Positions 57,292-64,000 of a DNA stretch of 64,000 bases are shown here, in pieces. The position numbers and the translations under genes were made by a program. Location of the stretch: contig NZ_CP114902.1 in NCBI RefSeq assembly GCF_027497235.1, forward strand, positions 6,536,001-6,600,000. The letters are read 5' to 3'. Position 1 is the stretch's first letter. Every line of letters begins with the position of its first letter. The stretch comes from Micromonospora sp. WMMD1128. GTDB lineage: Bacteria; Actinomycetota; Actinomycetes; Mycobacteriales; Micromonosporaceae. Under the pieces are notes generated by a model, which worked only from the letters and a program-made list of their open reading frames with translations, did no database searches and had not been told where the DNA came from.

Positions 57292-59061
57292 ATGACTACT
57301 CCGCATTCGGGCGCGGATCCTCGGCGGGGGCGGCGCACCGACGCGCTCGCCGTGCTCAGCTTCGTGCTGCTCGCGTTCTGGGTGACGGCCCGGCTCTGGG
57401 CGGACCCGGCGAACGGCGTACGGGACAATCGCACCGATCAGGCGCAGTTCGAATGGATGATGGCGCACGGTGCGCGCGTCGTCACGGATTTTGCCTATCC
57501 CTTTACCTCCGACCGAATGAATGTGCCGGACGTCGTCAATTTGATGGCAAATACGTCCGTATTATCCATTTCGTTACCCCTGTCGCCGGTCACGGTGTGG
57601 TGCGGACCGCGCTGGTCATTTCTCATTTTCCTCACCCTCGGCCTCGCCGCCACCGGAGCCGCCTGGTATTTCCTGCTCTCCCGGGTGGTCGTCGGCGCCC
57701 GGGGCCCGGCCTGGCTGGGTGCCGGCTTCTGCGCGTTCGCGCCGGCCATGGTGTCACACGCCAACGCCCACCCCAACATCGTCAGCCAGTTCGTGGTGCC
57801 GCTGATCATCTGGCGAACGCTCCGACTGGCGCAGCCCGGCCGCTGGCTACGCAACGGGCTGCTACTCGGCCTGGTGATCGTCTGGCAAGCCTTCCTCAAC
57901 CTGGAGATCCTGCTGATGACCGCCATCGGCCTGGGCGCGGTGGTGCTGGCGCTCGCCCTCGGGCGGCCCGCGCTGCGGTCTGCGGCCCGACCCTTCGCCG
58001 CCGGGCTCGGGGTGGCCGCCGTGGTGGCCGGGGCGCTGCTCGCGTACCCGCTCCACGTGCAGTTCGCCGGCCCCGGCGCGTACTCCGGGCTCTCCACCCT
58101 GATCCGGGGTTACTCCACCGACCTCGCCGCCTACCTCGCGTGGTCCCGGGAGTCGGTGGCCGGCGACGCCCGGGGCAGCGCCCCGCTTGTCAAGAACGCC
58201 ACCGAGGAGAACGCCTTCTTCGGCTGGCCGCTCGTGGTGCTCGTCGCCGCGCTCGTCTGGTGGCTGCGCCGGAACGCGGTGGTCCTCGGGCTGGCCGCGG
58301 TCGGGGTGGTGTTCGGTCTCTTCTCGCTCGGTCGGGAGATCCACTTCGACGGACGGGACACCGGCGTTCCCGGCCCCTGGGCCGCGTTGGAGAACCTGCC
58401 GGTCCTGCACTCGGTGGTGCCCACCCGCTGGTCGCTCGCGCTGACCCCGATCATCGGCGTGCTGCTCGCGCTCGGCGCCGACCGGGCGCGGCGGCTGGCT
58501 CGCAGGCATCCGGCCGCGCGGGGGCAGATCCGGTTCGCCACCGGCACCGTGCTCGCCATGGCGCTGCTGCCGATCCTGCCCACCCCGCTGCCCGCCACGC
58601 GCCTGGACCCGACGCCGGCGTTCGTCACCTCCGGGGCGTGGCGGCCCTACGTGGCCGGCGGGCGGAGCATCGTCACGCTGCCGCTGCCCGACACCACCTA
58701 CGCGGTCCCGCTGCGCTGGTCCGCCGAGACCCGCCTGGAGATGCCGCTGGCCCGGGGCTACTTCCTCTATCCGGACACCCGTCCGGGCGCCGACCGGGTC
58801 GCGCTCTTCACCGCGCCGCCGCGCCCCACAAGCACGTTCTTCGAGACGGTACGACGCACCGACGCGGTCCCGCCGATCACCCCGGCGGACCGGCTGGCCG
58901 CCGTCGACGACCTGCGCTGGTGGCGGACCGGAGCGGTGATCCTCGACCCTCGGCTGCGGCAGGCCGAGTCGCTGCGCCGGGCGATGACCGAACTGACCGG
59001 AATCACCCCGACCCGCACCGGTGGGATCTGGCTGTGGGACGTGCGCCCGTTCGTCGACTGA
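57292..59061 (+). CDS. GT-C-like polytopic membrane protein
   Basis: A 589-residue membrane protein with about 11 membrane segments, then an outer domain (about 450-589). Early acidic residues in the first outer loop (DNRTDQAQFEW, after the first membrane segment) match the metal-binding position of GT-C glycosyltransferases, which use polyprenyl-linked sugars. The C-terminal domain (ITPTRTGGIWLWDVRPF) is common in actinobacterial relatives without proven function. Codons at 57480-57620 are unusually AT-rich. The start has no ribosome site; TACGCT 10 nt upstream suggests a nearly leaderless message. Confidence 0.8.
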   Translation: MTTPHSGADPRRGRRTDALAVLSFVLLAFWVTARLWADPANGVRDNRTDQAQFEWMMAHGARVVTDFAYPFTSDRMNVPDVVNLMANTSVLSISLPLSPVTVWCGPRWSFLIFLTLGLAATGAAWYFLLSRVVVGARGPAWLGAGFCAFAPAMVSHANAHPNIVSQFVVPLIIWRTLRLAQPGRWLRNGLLLGLVIVWQAFLNLEILLMTAIGLGAVVLALALGRPALRSAARPFAAGLGVAAVVAGALLAYPLHVQFAGPGAYSGLSTLIRGYSTDLAAYLAWSRESVAGDARGSAPLVKNATEENAFFGWPLVVLVAALVWWLRRNAVVLGLAAVGVVFGLFSLGREIHFDGRDTGVPGPWAALENLPVLHSVVPTRWSLALTPIIGVLLALGADRARRLARRHPAARGQIRFATGTVLAMALLPILPTPLPATRLDPTPAFVTSGAWRPYVAGGRSIVTLPLPDTTYAVPLRWSAETRLEMPLARGYFLYPDTRPGADRVALFTAPPRPTSTFFETVRRTDAVPPITPADRLAAVDDLRWWRTGAVILDPRLRQAESLRRAMTELTGITPTRTGGIWLWDVRPFVD

Positions 59062-59068
59062 CAGACGG

Positions 59069-59857
59069 TCAGCGGACGCAGCAGCCCTGGCAGACCTTCG
59101 GGCGGGGCAGGGTGAAGGCGAGGCAGCAGGTGCGCCGCTGCACGGTCGGCTCGCCCGTCGGGCCGGGCACCAGGTCCACCAGGTCGGCGAGATCCAGCGC
59201 GTCGAGCAGCGTGCCGACGGCCGCCGCGCTCGGGCCGGGCAGCACGTCCGCGGCGCGCAGGATGCCGTGTGCGATGCCGGAGGCGACCGAGCCGAGCAGC
59301 GTACGGGTGCCGATCCGGACCTCGCCCTGGATGGCGGCGATCAGCGGGGCGAAGTGGGCGTCGAGCAGCGTCGTGCGCAGCGCGCGGAGCAGCGCGGCCT
59401 CGTCGGCGACCACCCGGACGCCCGGCGCGCCGGCGAGCGCCAGCGGGTCGCCGGGCAGGACAGCCACCGGGGTGCCGTCGCGCAGGCCCAGGGTGAGCAG
59501 TTGGTGGTGGTCCTCGAAGTGCACGAGCACGTTCGCCGGGTCGAGCAGCGGCACCCGCCGCGCCGAGGCCCAGCCGAGCACGGCCGGCAACGCCGTCCAG
59601 TAGCTGTAGGACTTCCAGGCGAGCGCGGCGCAGGCGTGCGGGGTGCCGCCCCAGCGCCGGCCGGCGGCGGTCAGGAACGCCGGGAGCAGCGTGCCGTCGA
59701 TCAGGTGGGTGGCCGGGGCCCAGCGGTCGAGCTCGTCGCGGACCAGCAGGCCGGGCGCGAGCCCGGGCAGAACGTCGGTGCCGAACATGGCGCGCAGGGT
59801 GGCGGTCACCGGGGCGAACGGGCTGGCGACGTCGCGCGCCGGCATCACCGCAGTCAC
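59069..59857 (-). CDS. FhuF-like ferric-siderophore reductase
   Basis: A 262-residue protein. The last 25 residues hold the FhuF [2Fe-2S] site, CC-x10-C-x2-C, in RTCCLAFTLPRPKVCQGCC, the mark of reductases that free iron from siderophores. The body (about 30-235) fits the IucA/FhuF-like fold (HACAALAWKSYSYWTALPAV). GTG 59857 has a GGGGA site 8 nt away. A strong iron box lies 55 bp upstream, so the gene should be induced by iron limitation. No siderophore genes are near. Confidence 0.9.
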   Translation of the reverse strand: MTAVMPARDVASPFAPVTATLRAMFGTDVLPGLAPGLLVRDELDRWAPATHLIDGTLLPAFLTAAGRRWGGTPHACAALAWKSYSYWTALPAVLGWASARRVPLLDPANVLVHFEDHHQLLTLGLRDGTPVAVLPGDPLALAGAPGVRVVADEAALLRALRTTLLDAHFAPLIAAIQGEVRIGTRTLLGSVASGIAHGILRAADVLPGPSAAAVGTLLDALDLADLVDLVPGPTGEPTVQRRTCCLAFTLPRPKVCQGCCVR

Positions 59858-59911
59858 CTGGCCGTCCCCTGTCTGGTCGCCCGTCGGCCGGCGCGTGTCG
59901 TCGACCGAAGC

Positions 59912-59930
59912 TAAGGCTAGCCTAACCACA
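59912..59930 (-). promoter_or_regulatory. IdeR/DmdR-type iron box
   Basis: On the minus strand the 19 bases TGTGGTTAGGCTAGCCTTA match the actinobacterial iron-box consensus TTAGGTTAGGCTAACCTAA at 15 of 19 positions, including the central GGTTAGGCTA block. It lies 55 bp upstream of the FhuF-like gene, where a repressor with bound Fe2+ would block transcription. Confidence 0.85.
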
Positions 59931-60167
59931 GGACTGGGCGGAGGGAAAGTGGCGCCACGAATCGGTGCAGGGAGGTCCCGGTCACTCCGCCGCCGTCCGT
60001 ACTACCCGGCGGGGTGGGCGGAAAACGCCGCCGGGAACGCCGCCGGTGCGCGCGCAAGCATCGACGTTCGCCGCTGAAATGTCAAGGTGAGTGTCGAATA
60101 CGAGGCAGTTTCCGTACACGCTCGACCACGAAACGTGAAAATGGACTTCCCGCGTGCGAGGAAGCTG

Positions 60168-61697
60168 ATGACCTCACCGATCGAGCGTGCCGCCGACTCG
60201 TTCGCGACCGAACTCGCCCGGCACCGGACCGGCCGAGGGCTGTCCAAGAAGCAACTGGCGACGCTGATGGGCTTCGACCCGTCCTACGTCAGCCACGTCG
60301 AAGGGCGCCGGCACCGGCCCACCGAGGACTTCGCCCGCCGGGCCGAGGCCGTCCTGGAGGCCAGCGGCGCGATCTGGCAGCGCTTCCGGGAGTACGACGA
60401 GCTGCGGCACAGCCGCGGCACCGGGGCGCACCGGGACCCACCCGTACCCGGCCAGTGGCTGCCACCCGGCACCGGACTGGTGGTCGAACGCGAGGTCGCC
60501 ACGCTCACCCACACCGGCGACGGCTACCACTGCGCGATCCGGCGGGAGCTCTACAACGCCGGTACCGAACCGGTCAGCCGCTACCTGGTCCGGGTCGCCG
60601 TCGACCGCTACCCCAACGACCCGGGCCGCTCCAACCGGCACCACCGCGAGCACCCGCTCACCTTCGCCGAGCTGCAACTCGCCGCCTACCGGGACGACGG
60701 CGGCGGACGCGAGCCGATGCACTGGCGGGCCAAGCACGACCGGGACGCGTTCAAGGAGATCTGGCTGCTCTTCGAGAACGACGAGGGCCGCTTCCCGCTC
60801 TACCCGGGCGACCGGGTCACCATCGAGTACGCGTACCGCGTCGGCCGGGACAAGTGGGGTCCCTGGTTCCAGCGCGCCGTACGCCTGCCCACCCGGCACC
60901 TCGCGGTCCGGCTCGACCTGCCCGCCGACCTCGACCCGAAGGTGTGGGGCGCGGAGACCTCGCTGTCGGCGGAGGAGGGGCCGCTGCGTACCCCGATCCA
61001 ACGCACCGCGGACGGCGACCGGGTGAGATACGACTGGGGCACCGACGACCCGCCGCTCAACGCCCGCTACCGCATGCAGTGGCGGTTCCGCACCCCGGAA
61101 CCGGACGCCGAACCGGACAGCACGCCCGCGGGCGAGACCCGGGTCCGCGCCAGCGACCGGATGCGGGCGGTGGGCATCGTGCAACGCGGCGACGACCTGC
61201 TCCGGCAACCCGCCCGCCAGTTCGACCTGCCGGCCGAGGAGGGGTACGCCCGACAGGTGGTCGACCGGCTCGCCGGGATGCTGGCCCGCCTCGACGAGCT
61301 GCACCCGTTCAGCAAGGGCGTCGGCCTCGCCGCGCCGCAGCTCGGGCTGGGCTGGGCCGCCGCGCTGGTCCGGCCCGCCGACCGGGCGGCCGAGCCGGTC
61401 GTGCTGCTCAACCCCCGGGTGGTGGACACCGCCACCGAGACCGACGAGCAGTACGAGGGCTGCCTCTCCTTCTTCGACCACCGCGGGCTGGTGCCCCGCC
61501 CGCTGCGGATCGACGTGGAACACGCCCAGTGGGACGGCAGCCGGGTCATCACGTCCTTCGAGTACGCCATGGCACGGCTGGTCGCGCACGAGATCGATCA
61601 CCTGGAGGGGCGGCTCTACGTCGACCGGATGGCGCCCGGCGTGCCGCTGGTGCCGGTGGAGGAATACCGCGAGACCGGCACCCCCTGGCGCTACTGA
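60168..61697 (+). CDS. HTH-peptide deformylase fusion protein
   Basis: A 509-residue fusion. Residues about 12-65 form an XRE helix-turn-helix (RTGRGLSKKQLATLMGFDPS, YVSHVEGRRHRPTEDF). The middle (about 90-330) is a beta-rich domain without a known match (REVATLTHTGDGYHC, VTIEYAYRVGRDKWG). The C-terminal domain (about 345-509) has all three peptide deformylase motifs: GVGLAAPQLG, EGCLSFFDHRG and VAHEIDHLEG. With Cys and both His present it should bind metal and remove formyl groups from N-terminal Met. ATG 60168 with GAGGAAG is preferred over 60087. A housekeeping deformylase must exist elsewhere. Confidence 0.9.
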   Translation: MTSPIERAADSFATELARHRTGRGLSKKQLATLMGFDPSYVSHVEGRRHRPTEDFARRAEAVLEASGAIWQRFREYDELRHSRGTGAHRDPPVPGQWLPPGTGLVVEREVATLTHTGDGYHCAIRRELYNAGTEPVSRYLVRVAVDRYPNDPGRSNRHHREHPLTFAELQLAAYRDDGGGREPMHWRAKHDRDAFKEIWLLFENDEGRFPLYPGDRVTIEYAYRVGRDKWGPWFQRAVRLPTRHLAVRLDLPADLDPKVWGAETSLSAEEGPLRTPIQRTADGDRVRYDWGTDDPPLNARYRMQWRFRTPEPDAEPDSTPAGETRVRASDRMRAVGIVQRGDDLLRQPARQFDLPAEEGYARQVVDRLAGMLARLDELHPFSKGVGLAAPQLGLGWAAALVRPADRAAEPVVLLNPRVVDTATETDEQYEGCLSFFDHRGLVPRPLRIDVEHAQWDGSRVITSFEYAMARLVAHEIDHLEGRLYVDRMAPGVPLVPVEEYRETGTPWRY

Positions 61698-61754
61698 CAC
61701 AGCTCCGGCACGCGGGCCGGTTGCCGGACCGACCCGCGCGCCGGGAAACGGGGG

Positions 61755-61796
61755 GCCGGGTCGCGTGCCCCAGGGGGCGGGGGCACGCGACCCGGC
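61755..61796. terminator. strong bidirectional terminator hairpin
   Basis: A perfect 17-bp stem (61755-61771 GCCGGGTCGCGTGCCCC, 61780-61796) with an 8-nt loop lies between the convergent deformylase-fusion and flavohemoglobin genes. Confidence 0.9.
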
Positions 61797-61813
61797 TTGG
61801 GGGGAGAAAGGTA

Positions 61814-62935
61814 TCAGAGGGTGCCGAAGGTGTCGTACCGGATGTGGTCCGGCGGGACGTCGTCGGCGGCGAGCGCCCGCAGGGTCGCCCGGACCATGGC
61901 GGCCGGACCGGAGACGTAACAGTCGTGCGCGGTCCACGGCCCGTACCTGGCGACCACCTCGGCGACGTCACCGTGCTCGCCGGCGAAGTCCGGGTCGTCG
62001 CTGCACGACGGCGTCACCGACAACCACGGGTAGGTCGTCACCAACTCCTCCAGGCCGGGCAGCCCGTACAGCTCGTCCGGACGGCGGGCGCCGTAGAAGA
62101 CGTGCACCCAGCGGGTCCGGTTGACCCGGGTCAACTCCTCCACGAGTGCCTTGACCGGGGCCAGCCCGACCCCACCCGCCACGCACAGGATGTCGCGGGT
62201 GGAGTCCGGGTCAAGTGTCATCGAACCCATCGGCGCGGCCAGCCGCAGCAGGTCACCCGGCCTGGTCCGGCGGACCAACGCGCCGGACACCCAACCGGCG
62301 CCCCCGGCCGGCGTGCGGACGTGGAACTCCAGCACGTTCTCCTCGTTCGGGGCGTTCGCCACCGAGTACGTCCGCCACGTCTGGGGGAGGTGCCGCGGCA
62401 CCTCCACGCTCACGTACTGGCCGGCCTGCCAGGGCAGCGGATCCTGGAGCGCCCGCACGGTCAACACCGCCGTGTCCGGGCCGAGCCGTTCGTGGGTCAG
62501 CACCTCGGCGTGCCAGAACGGCGGGTTGCCGTCGGCCTCCGCGCCGGCGAGCATCCGTGCGCTGATGCTCGCGTACGCCTCTCGCCACGCCTGGTCGTAC
62601 TCCAGGCTCCAGCGGTCCCCGGCGACCGTCCGCAACCCGTCCAGCAGGGCGATGCCGAGCGTCCCGTAGTGCTCGGCCGACACGTGGTACTTCCGGTGGT
62701 CGCGGCCCAACGCGCGCAGGTACTCGTCGAACGTCTCCGGATCGTCCACCGTCTGTGCGGCCGTCACGATCGCCTCCAGCAGCCGGTCTCGCTGCCCGCT
62801 CATCTGCACCGGGAAGAGCTTGCGCAGCTCCGGGTCGAGCAGGAACAGCCGGGCGTAGAAGTGGCCGGCGAGCCGCTCCCCGTGCTCCTCGACCAGGGCC
62901 CAGCTCTCCTTCAGCAGCCGCGCGACGTTCTCCAC
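61814..62935 (-). CDS. flavohemoglobin-like NO dioxygenase/oxidoreductase
   Basis: A 373-residue protein with an N-terminal globin domain (1-135: RLAGHFYARLFLLDPELRKLF with Tyr B10 and Phe CD1, and proximal His in GRDHRKYHVSAEHYGTLG). It is followed by an FAD domain (HLPQTWRTYSVANAP, the RxYS motif) and an NAD domain (CVAGGVGLAPVKALVEEL, HDCYVSGPAAMV). Such proteins convert NO to nitrate with O2 and NAD(P)H. GTG 62935 is chosen; the open frame to 63028 runs through the palindromic operators. Shorter than Hmp of E. coli (396 residues). Two matching palindromes lie in its promoter region. Confidence 0.93.
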   Translation of the reverse strand: MENVARLLKESWALVEEHGERLAGHFYARLFLLDPELRKLFPVQMSGQRDRLLEAIVTAAQTVDDPETFDEYLRALGRDHRKYHVSAEHYGTLGIALLDGLRTVAGDRWSLEYDQAWREAYASISARMLAGAEADGNPPFWHAEVLTHERLGPDTAVLTVRALQDPLPWQAGQYVSVEVPRHLPQTWRTYSVANAPNEENVLEFHVRTPAGGAGWVSGALVRRTRPGDLLRLAAPMGSMTLDPDSTRDILCVAGGVGLAPVKALVEELTRVNRTRWVHVFYGARRPDELYGLPGLEELVTTYPWLSVTPSCSDDPDFAGEHGDVAEVVARYGPWTAHDCYVSGPAAMVRATLRALAADDVPPDHIRYDTFGTL

Positions 62936-62971
62936 AGGGGCACGCTCCTTCTCCGGGCGGCAGATCGGCCC

Positions 62972-63023
62972 GGACAGAATGTCCACGGAGCGTGTCCGCC
63001 GGTCGCACAGAATGTGCGACCGG
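62972..63023. promoter_or_regulatory. two palindromic operators with shared core
   Basis: Two sites share the core ACAGAATGT: a 5-bp-arm palindrome at 62972-62984 (GGACA-GAA-TGTCC) and an 11-bp-arm palindrome at 62999-63023 (CCGGTCGCACA-GAA-TGTGC...). Their centres are 33 bp apart, about three DNA turns. They lie in the 121-bp gap between the divergent flavohemoglobin and CPBP genes. Confidence 0.7.
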
Positions 63024-63056
63024 CTCACCTGACCGTCGAAGTGGTTTCATGGTCCG

Positions 63057-63830
63057 GTGACTGTCGACGAGTTGGCCCGCCCGGTCTCCCGCCGGGTGCT
63101 GGGCACCGAGACGCTGCTCGTGCTCGGTCTCTCCCTGGGCCAGTCGGCCGTGTACGCCCTGGTCTCGCTGATCGCGAAGCTCACCGCGTCGGGCGGGCTG
63201 TCGAAGCAGACCGCCGCGCTCAACACGTCCGCCTCGGCCCGGCCGTATCTCGACCTCACCTATCAACTGCTCGGGATCGCCTTCGCGCTGCTGCCGGTGC
63301 TGCTCGCCGTACACCTGCTGGCGCGTGACCCCGGCGACCCGGCGCGGACCCTCGGCGTCGACCTCGGCCGGCCCGGCTCCGACCTGGTCCGGGGCGCCGG
63401 CCTGGCCGCGCTCATCGGCCTGCCCGGGCTGGGGCTGGTCTGGGTGGCGGCCCAGCTCGGCGCCAACGCCACGCTTGTGCCGGCCGCGCTGCCGCACCTG
63501 TGGTGGGCGGTGCCGGTGCTGATCCTCGCCGCCGTGCAGAACGCCGTGTTGGAGGAGGTGATCGTGGTCGGCTACCTGGTCACCCGGCTGCGGCAGCTCA
63601 ACTGGCGGATCGGCGCGGTCCTCGCGACGAGCGCCGTGCTGCGCGGTTCGTACCACCTCTACCAGGGCTTCGGCGCGTTCGTCGGCAACGCCGTGATGGG
63701 GGTGGTCTTCGGGCTGTTCTACCTGCGTACCCGCCGGGTGGCCCCGCTGATCGTCGCGCACACGCTGCTCGACGTGGTCGCCTTCGTCGGCTACGCGCTG
63801 CTGCCGAAATCCTGGTTCGGCTGGCTCTAG
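63057..63830 (+). CDS. CPBP-family intramembrane metalloprotease
   Basis: A 257-residue membrane protein with about seven membrane segments. The family glutamates are in VLEEVIVVGYLVTRL; the usual Arg of EExxxR is replaced (EEVIVV), a form seen in many actinobacterial members. HLYQGFGAF and HTLLDVVAFVG supply the two metal-binding histidines. The function is unknown; other members process membrane peptides or give immunity to bacteriocins. GTG 63057 has no ribosome site. Its stop lies in a 21-bp tandem duplication. Confidence 0.9.
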   Translation: MTVDELARPVSRRVLGTETLLVLGLSLGQSAVYALVSLIAKLTASGGLSKQTAALNTSASARPYLDLTYQLLGIAFALLPVLLAVHLLARDPGDPARTLGVDLGRPGSDLVRGAGLAALIGLPGLGLVWVAAQLGANATLVPAALPHLWWAVPVLILAAVQNAVLEEVIVVGYLVTRLRQLNWRIGAVLATSAVLRGSYHLYQGFGAFVGNAVMGVVFGLFYLRTRRVAPLIVAHTLLDVVAFVGYALLPKSWFGWL

Positions 63831-63849
63831 CCCTGGTTCGGCTGGCTCT
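63811..63849. repeat. 21-bp tandem duplication spanning the CPBP gene stop
   Basis: CCTGGTTCGGCTGGCTCT occurs at 63811-63828 and 63832-63849 with a 21-bp period. The duplicate encodes a second in-frame WFGWL-stop after the first TAG, so the translation end is unchanged in effect. Confidence 0.85.
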
Positions 63850-64000
63850 GACCCGTCGACCGGTATCGGCCGACCGCCCGGCCGGCGACCCGCTCGGCCG
63901 CCGCCGTGCCGCCGGTCACGGTCGCCAGCACCGCCGCGCCCGGCAACAGCCGCGCGGCCAGCCGCAACCCGAGCCAACCGCCCGCCTGCGCGGTCACCGG
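63827..64000 (-). CDS. C-terminal part of an Ala/Arg-rich protein, continues beyond window
   Basis: The frame is open on the minus strand from the window edge to TAG 63827-63829. The visible 57 residues include GGWLGLRLAARLLPGAAVLA and a basic tail ending STGQSQPNQG. A membrane-like or amphipathic Ala/Leu stretch is visible. No family is recognised. Its 3' end overlaps the CPBP gene by 4 bp, and the last codons come from the tandem duplication. The start lies outside. Confidence 0.5.
   Translation of the reverse strand, partial: PVTAQAGGWLGLRLAARLLPGAAVLATVTGGTAAAERVAGRAVGRYRSTGQSQPNQG

Noticed and set aside
60014..63328. Very long plus-strand open frame (1104 codons) over the deformylase fusion, flavohemoglobin and CPBP genes
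   Set aside because: It is a frame shadow typical of high-GC DNA: it crosses three well-supported genes and two strong hairpin regions and encodes only Arg/Pro/Gly-rich sequence.
1..64000. CRISPR array
   Set aside because: No set of regularly spaced identical repeats with unique spacers was found; the tandem arrays at 16743, 16891 and 46047 have no spacers of that kind.

Overview
The window is very GC-rich, uses GTG starts freely and often has overlapping ATGA/GTGA/TGATG stop-start junctions. Gene content (XRE-DUF397 pair, DUF5701-like protein, IdeR/DmdR-type iron box, GC-rich leaderless promoters with TANNNT -10 boxes) and several palindromic intergenic repeats point to an actinomycete of the Micromonosporaceae, most likely Micromonospora or a close relative. 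This assignment is inferred from sequence character, not from a search.

Layout. 1-6.3 kb: a truncated DUF5701-like gene, a LytS/LytTR-type two-component pair, a polyprenyl-phosphate sugar-1-phosphate transferase that would start an exopolysaccharide, an Fpg/Nei DNA glycosylase and a divergent family 4 glycosyltransferase. 6.3-16.9 kb: an accessory region with a type I restriction-modification operon (hsdM-hsdS-hsdR), whose specificity gene is AT-richer, plus two divergent XRE regulators with small partner genes, an operator-like inverted repeat and a 630-bp repeat-filled gap. 16.9-20.5 kb: a translationally coupled cassette (nucleotidyltransferase, iron-dependent polyol-phosphate dehydrogenase, CDP-alcohol phosphotransferase), then Nudix and CBS-domain genes.

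20.5-40.1 kb: a large exopolysaccharide locus. The minus-strand arm, read from 33.9 kb down, encodes a chain-length regulator with a degenerate kinase domain, a DUF3048 Tat lipoprotein, a Wzy-like polymerase, an APH-fold kinase, a sulfotransferase, a Wzx-like flippase, a second sulfotransferase, a GH26-like lipoprotein and a secreted double-malectin protein. The divergent plus arm encodes a PssD/PssE (ALG14/ALG13-like) glycosyltransferase pair, a third sulfotransferase and a GT2 enzyme. A second GH26-like membrane protein and CysQ, which removes the sulfotransferase by-product PAP, close the locus. Together they suggest a sulfated exopolysaccharide made by a Wzx/Wzy-type route.

40.3-64 kb: mostly household and accessory genes: a PLP aminotransferase, CorA, cyclophilin, rhomboid protease, thiolase, an OmpR/EnvZ-type pair, a GT2, a split transketolase divergent from soxR, a quinone oxidoreductase, tRNA-Ser(UGA), an AlkD-like protein, a PEBP protein, a methyltransferase, a GT-C-like membrane protein, a FhuF-like reductase behind an iron box, an HTH-peptide deformylase fusion, a flavohemoglobin-like protein with two matching palindromic operators and a CPBP-family membrane protease. 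Four families of palindromic intergenic repeats and several strong terminator hairpins punctuate the gene ends.
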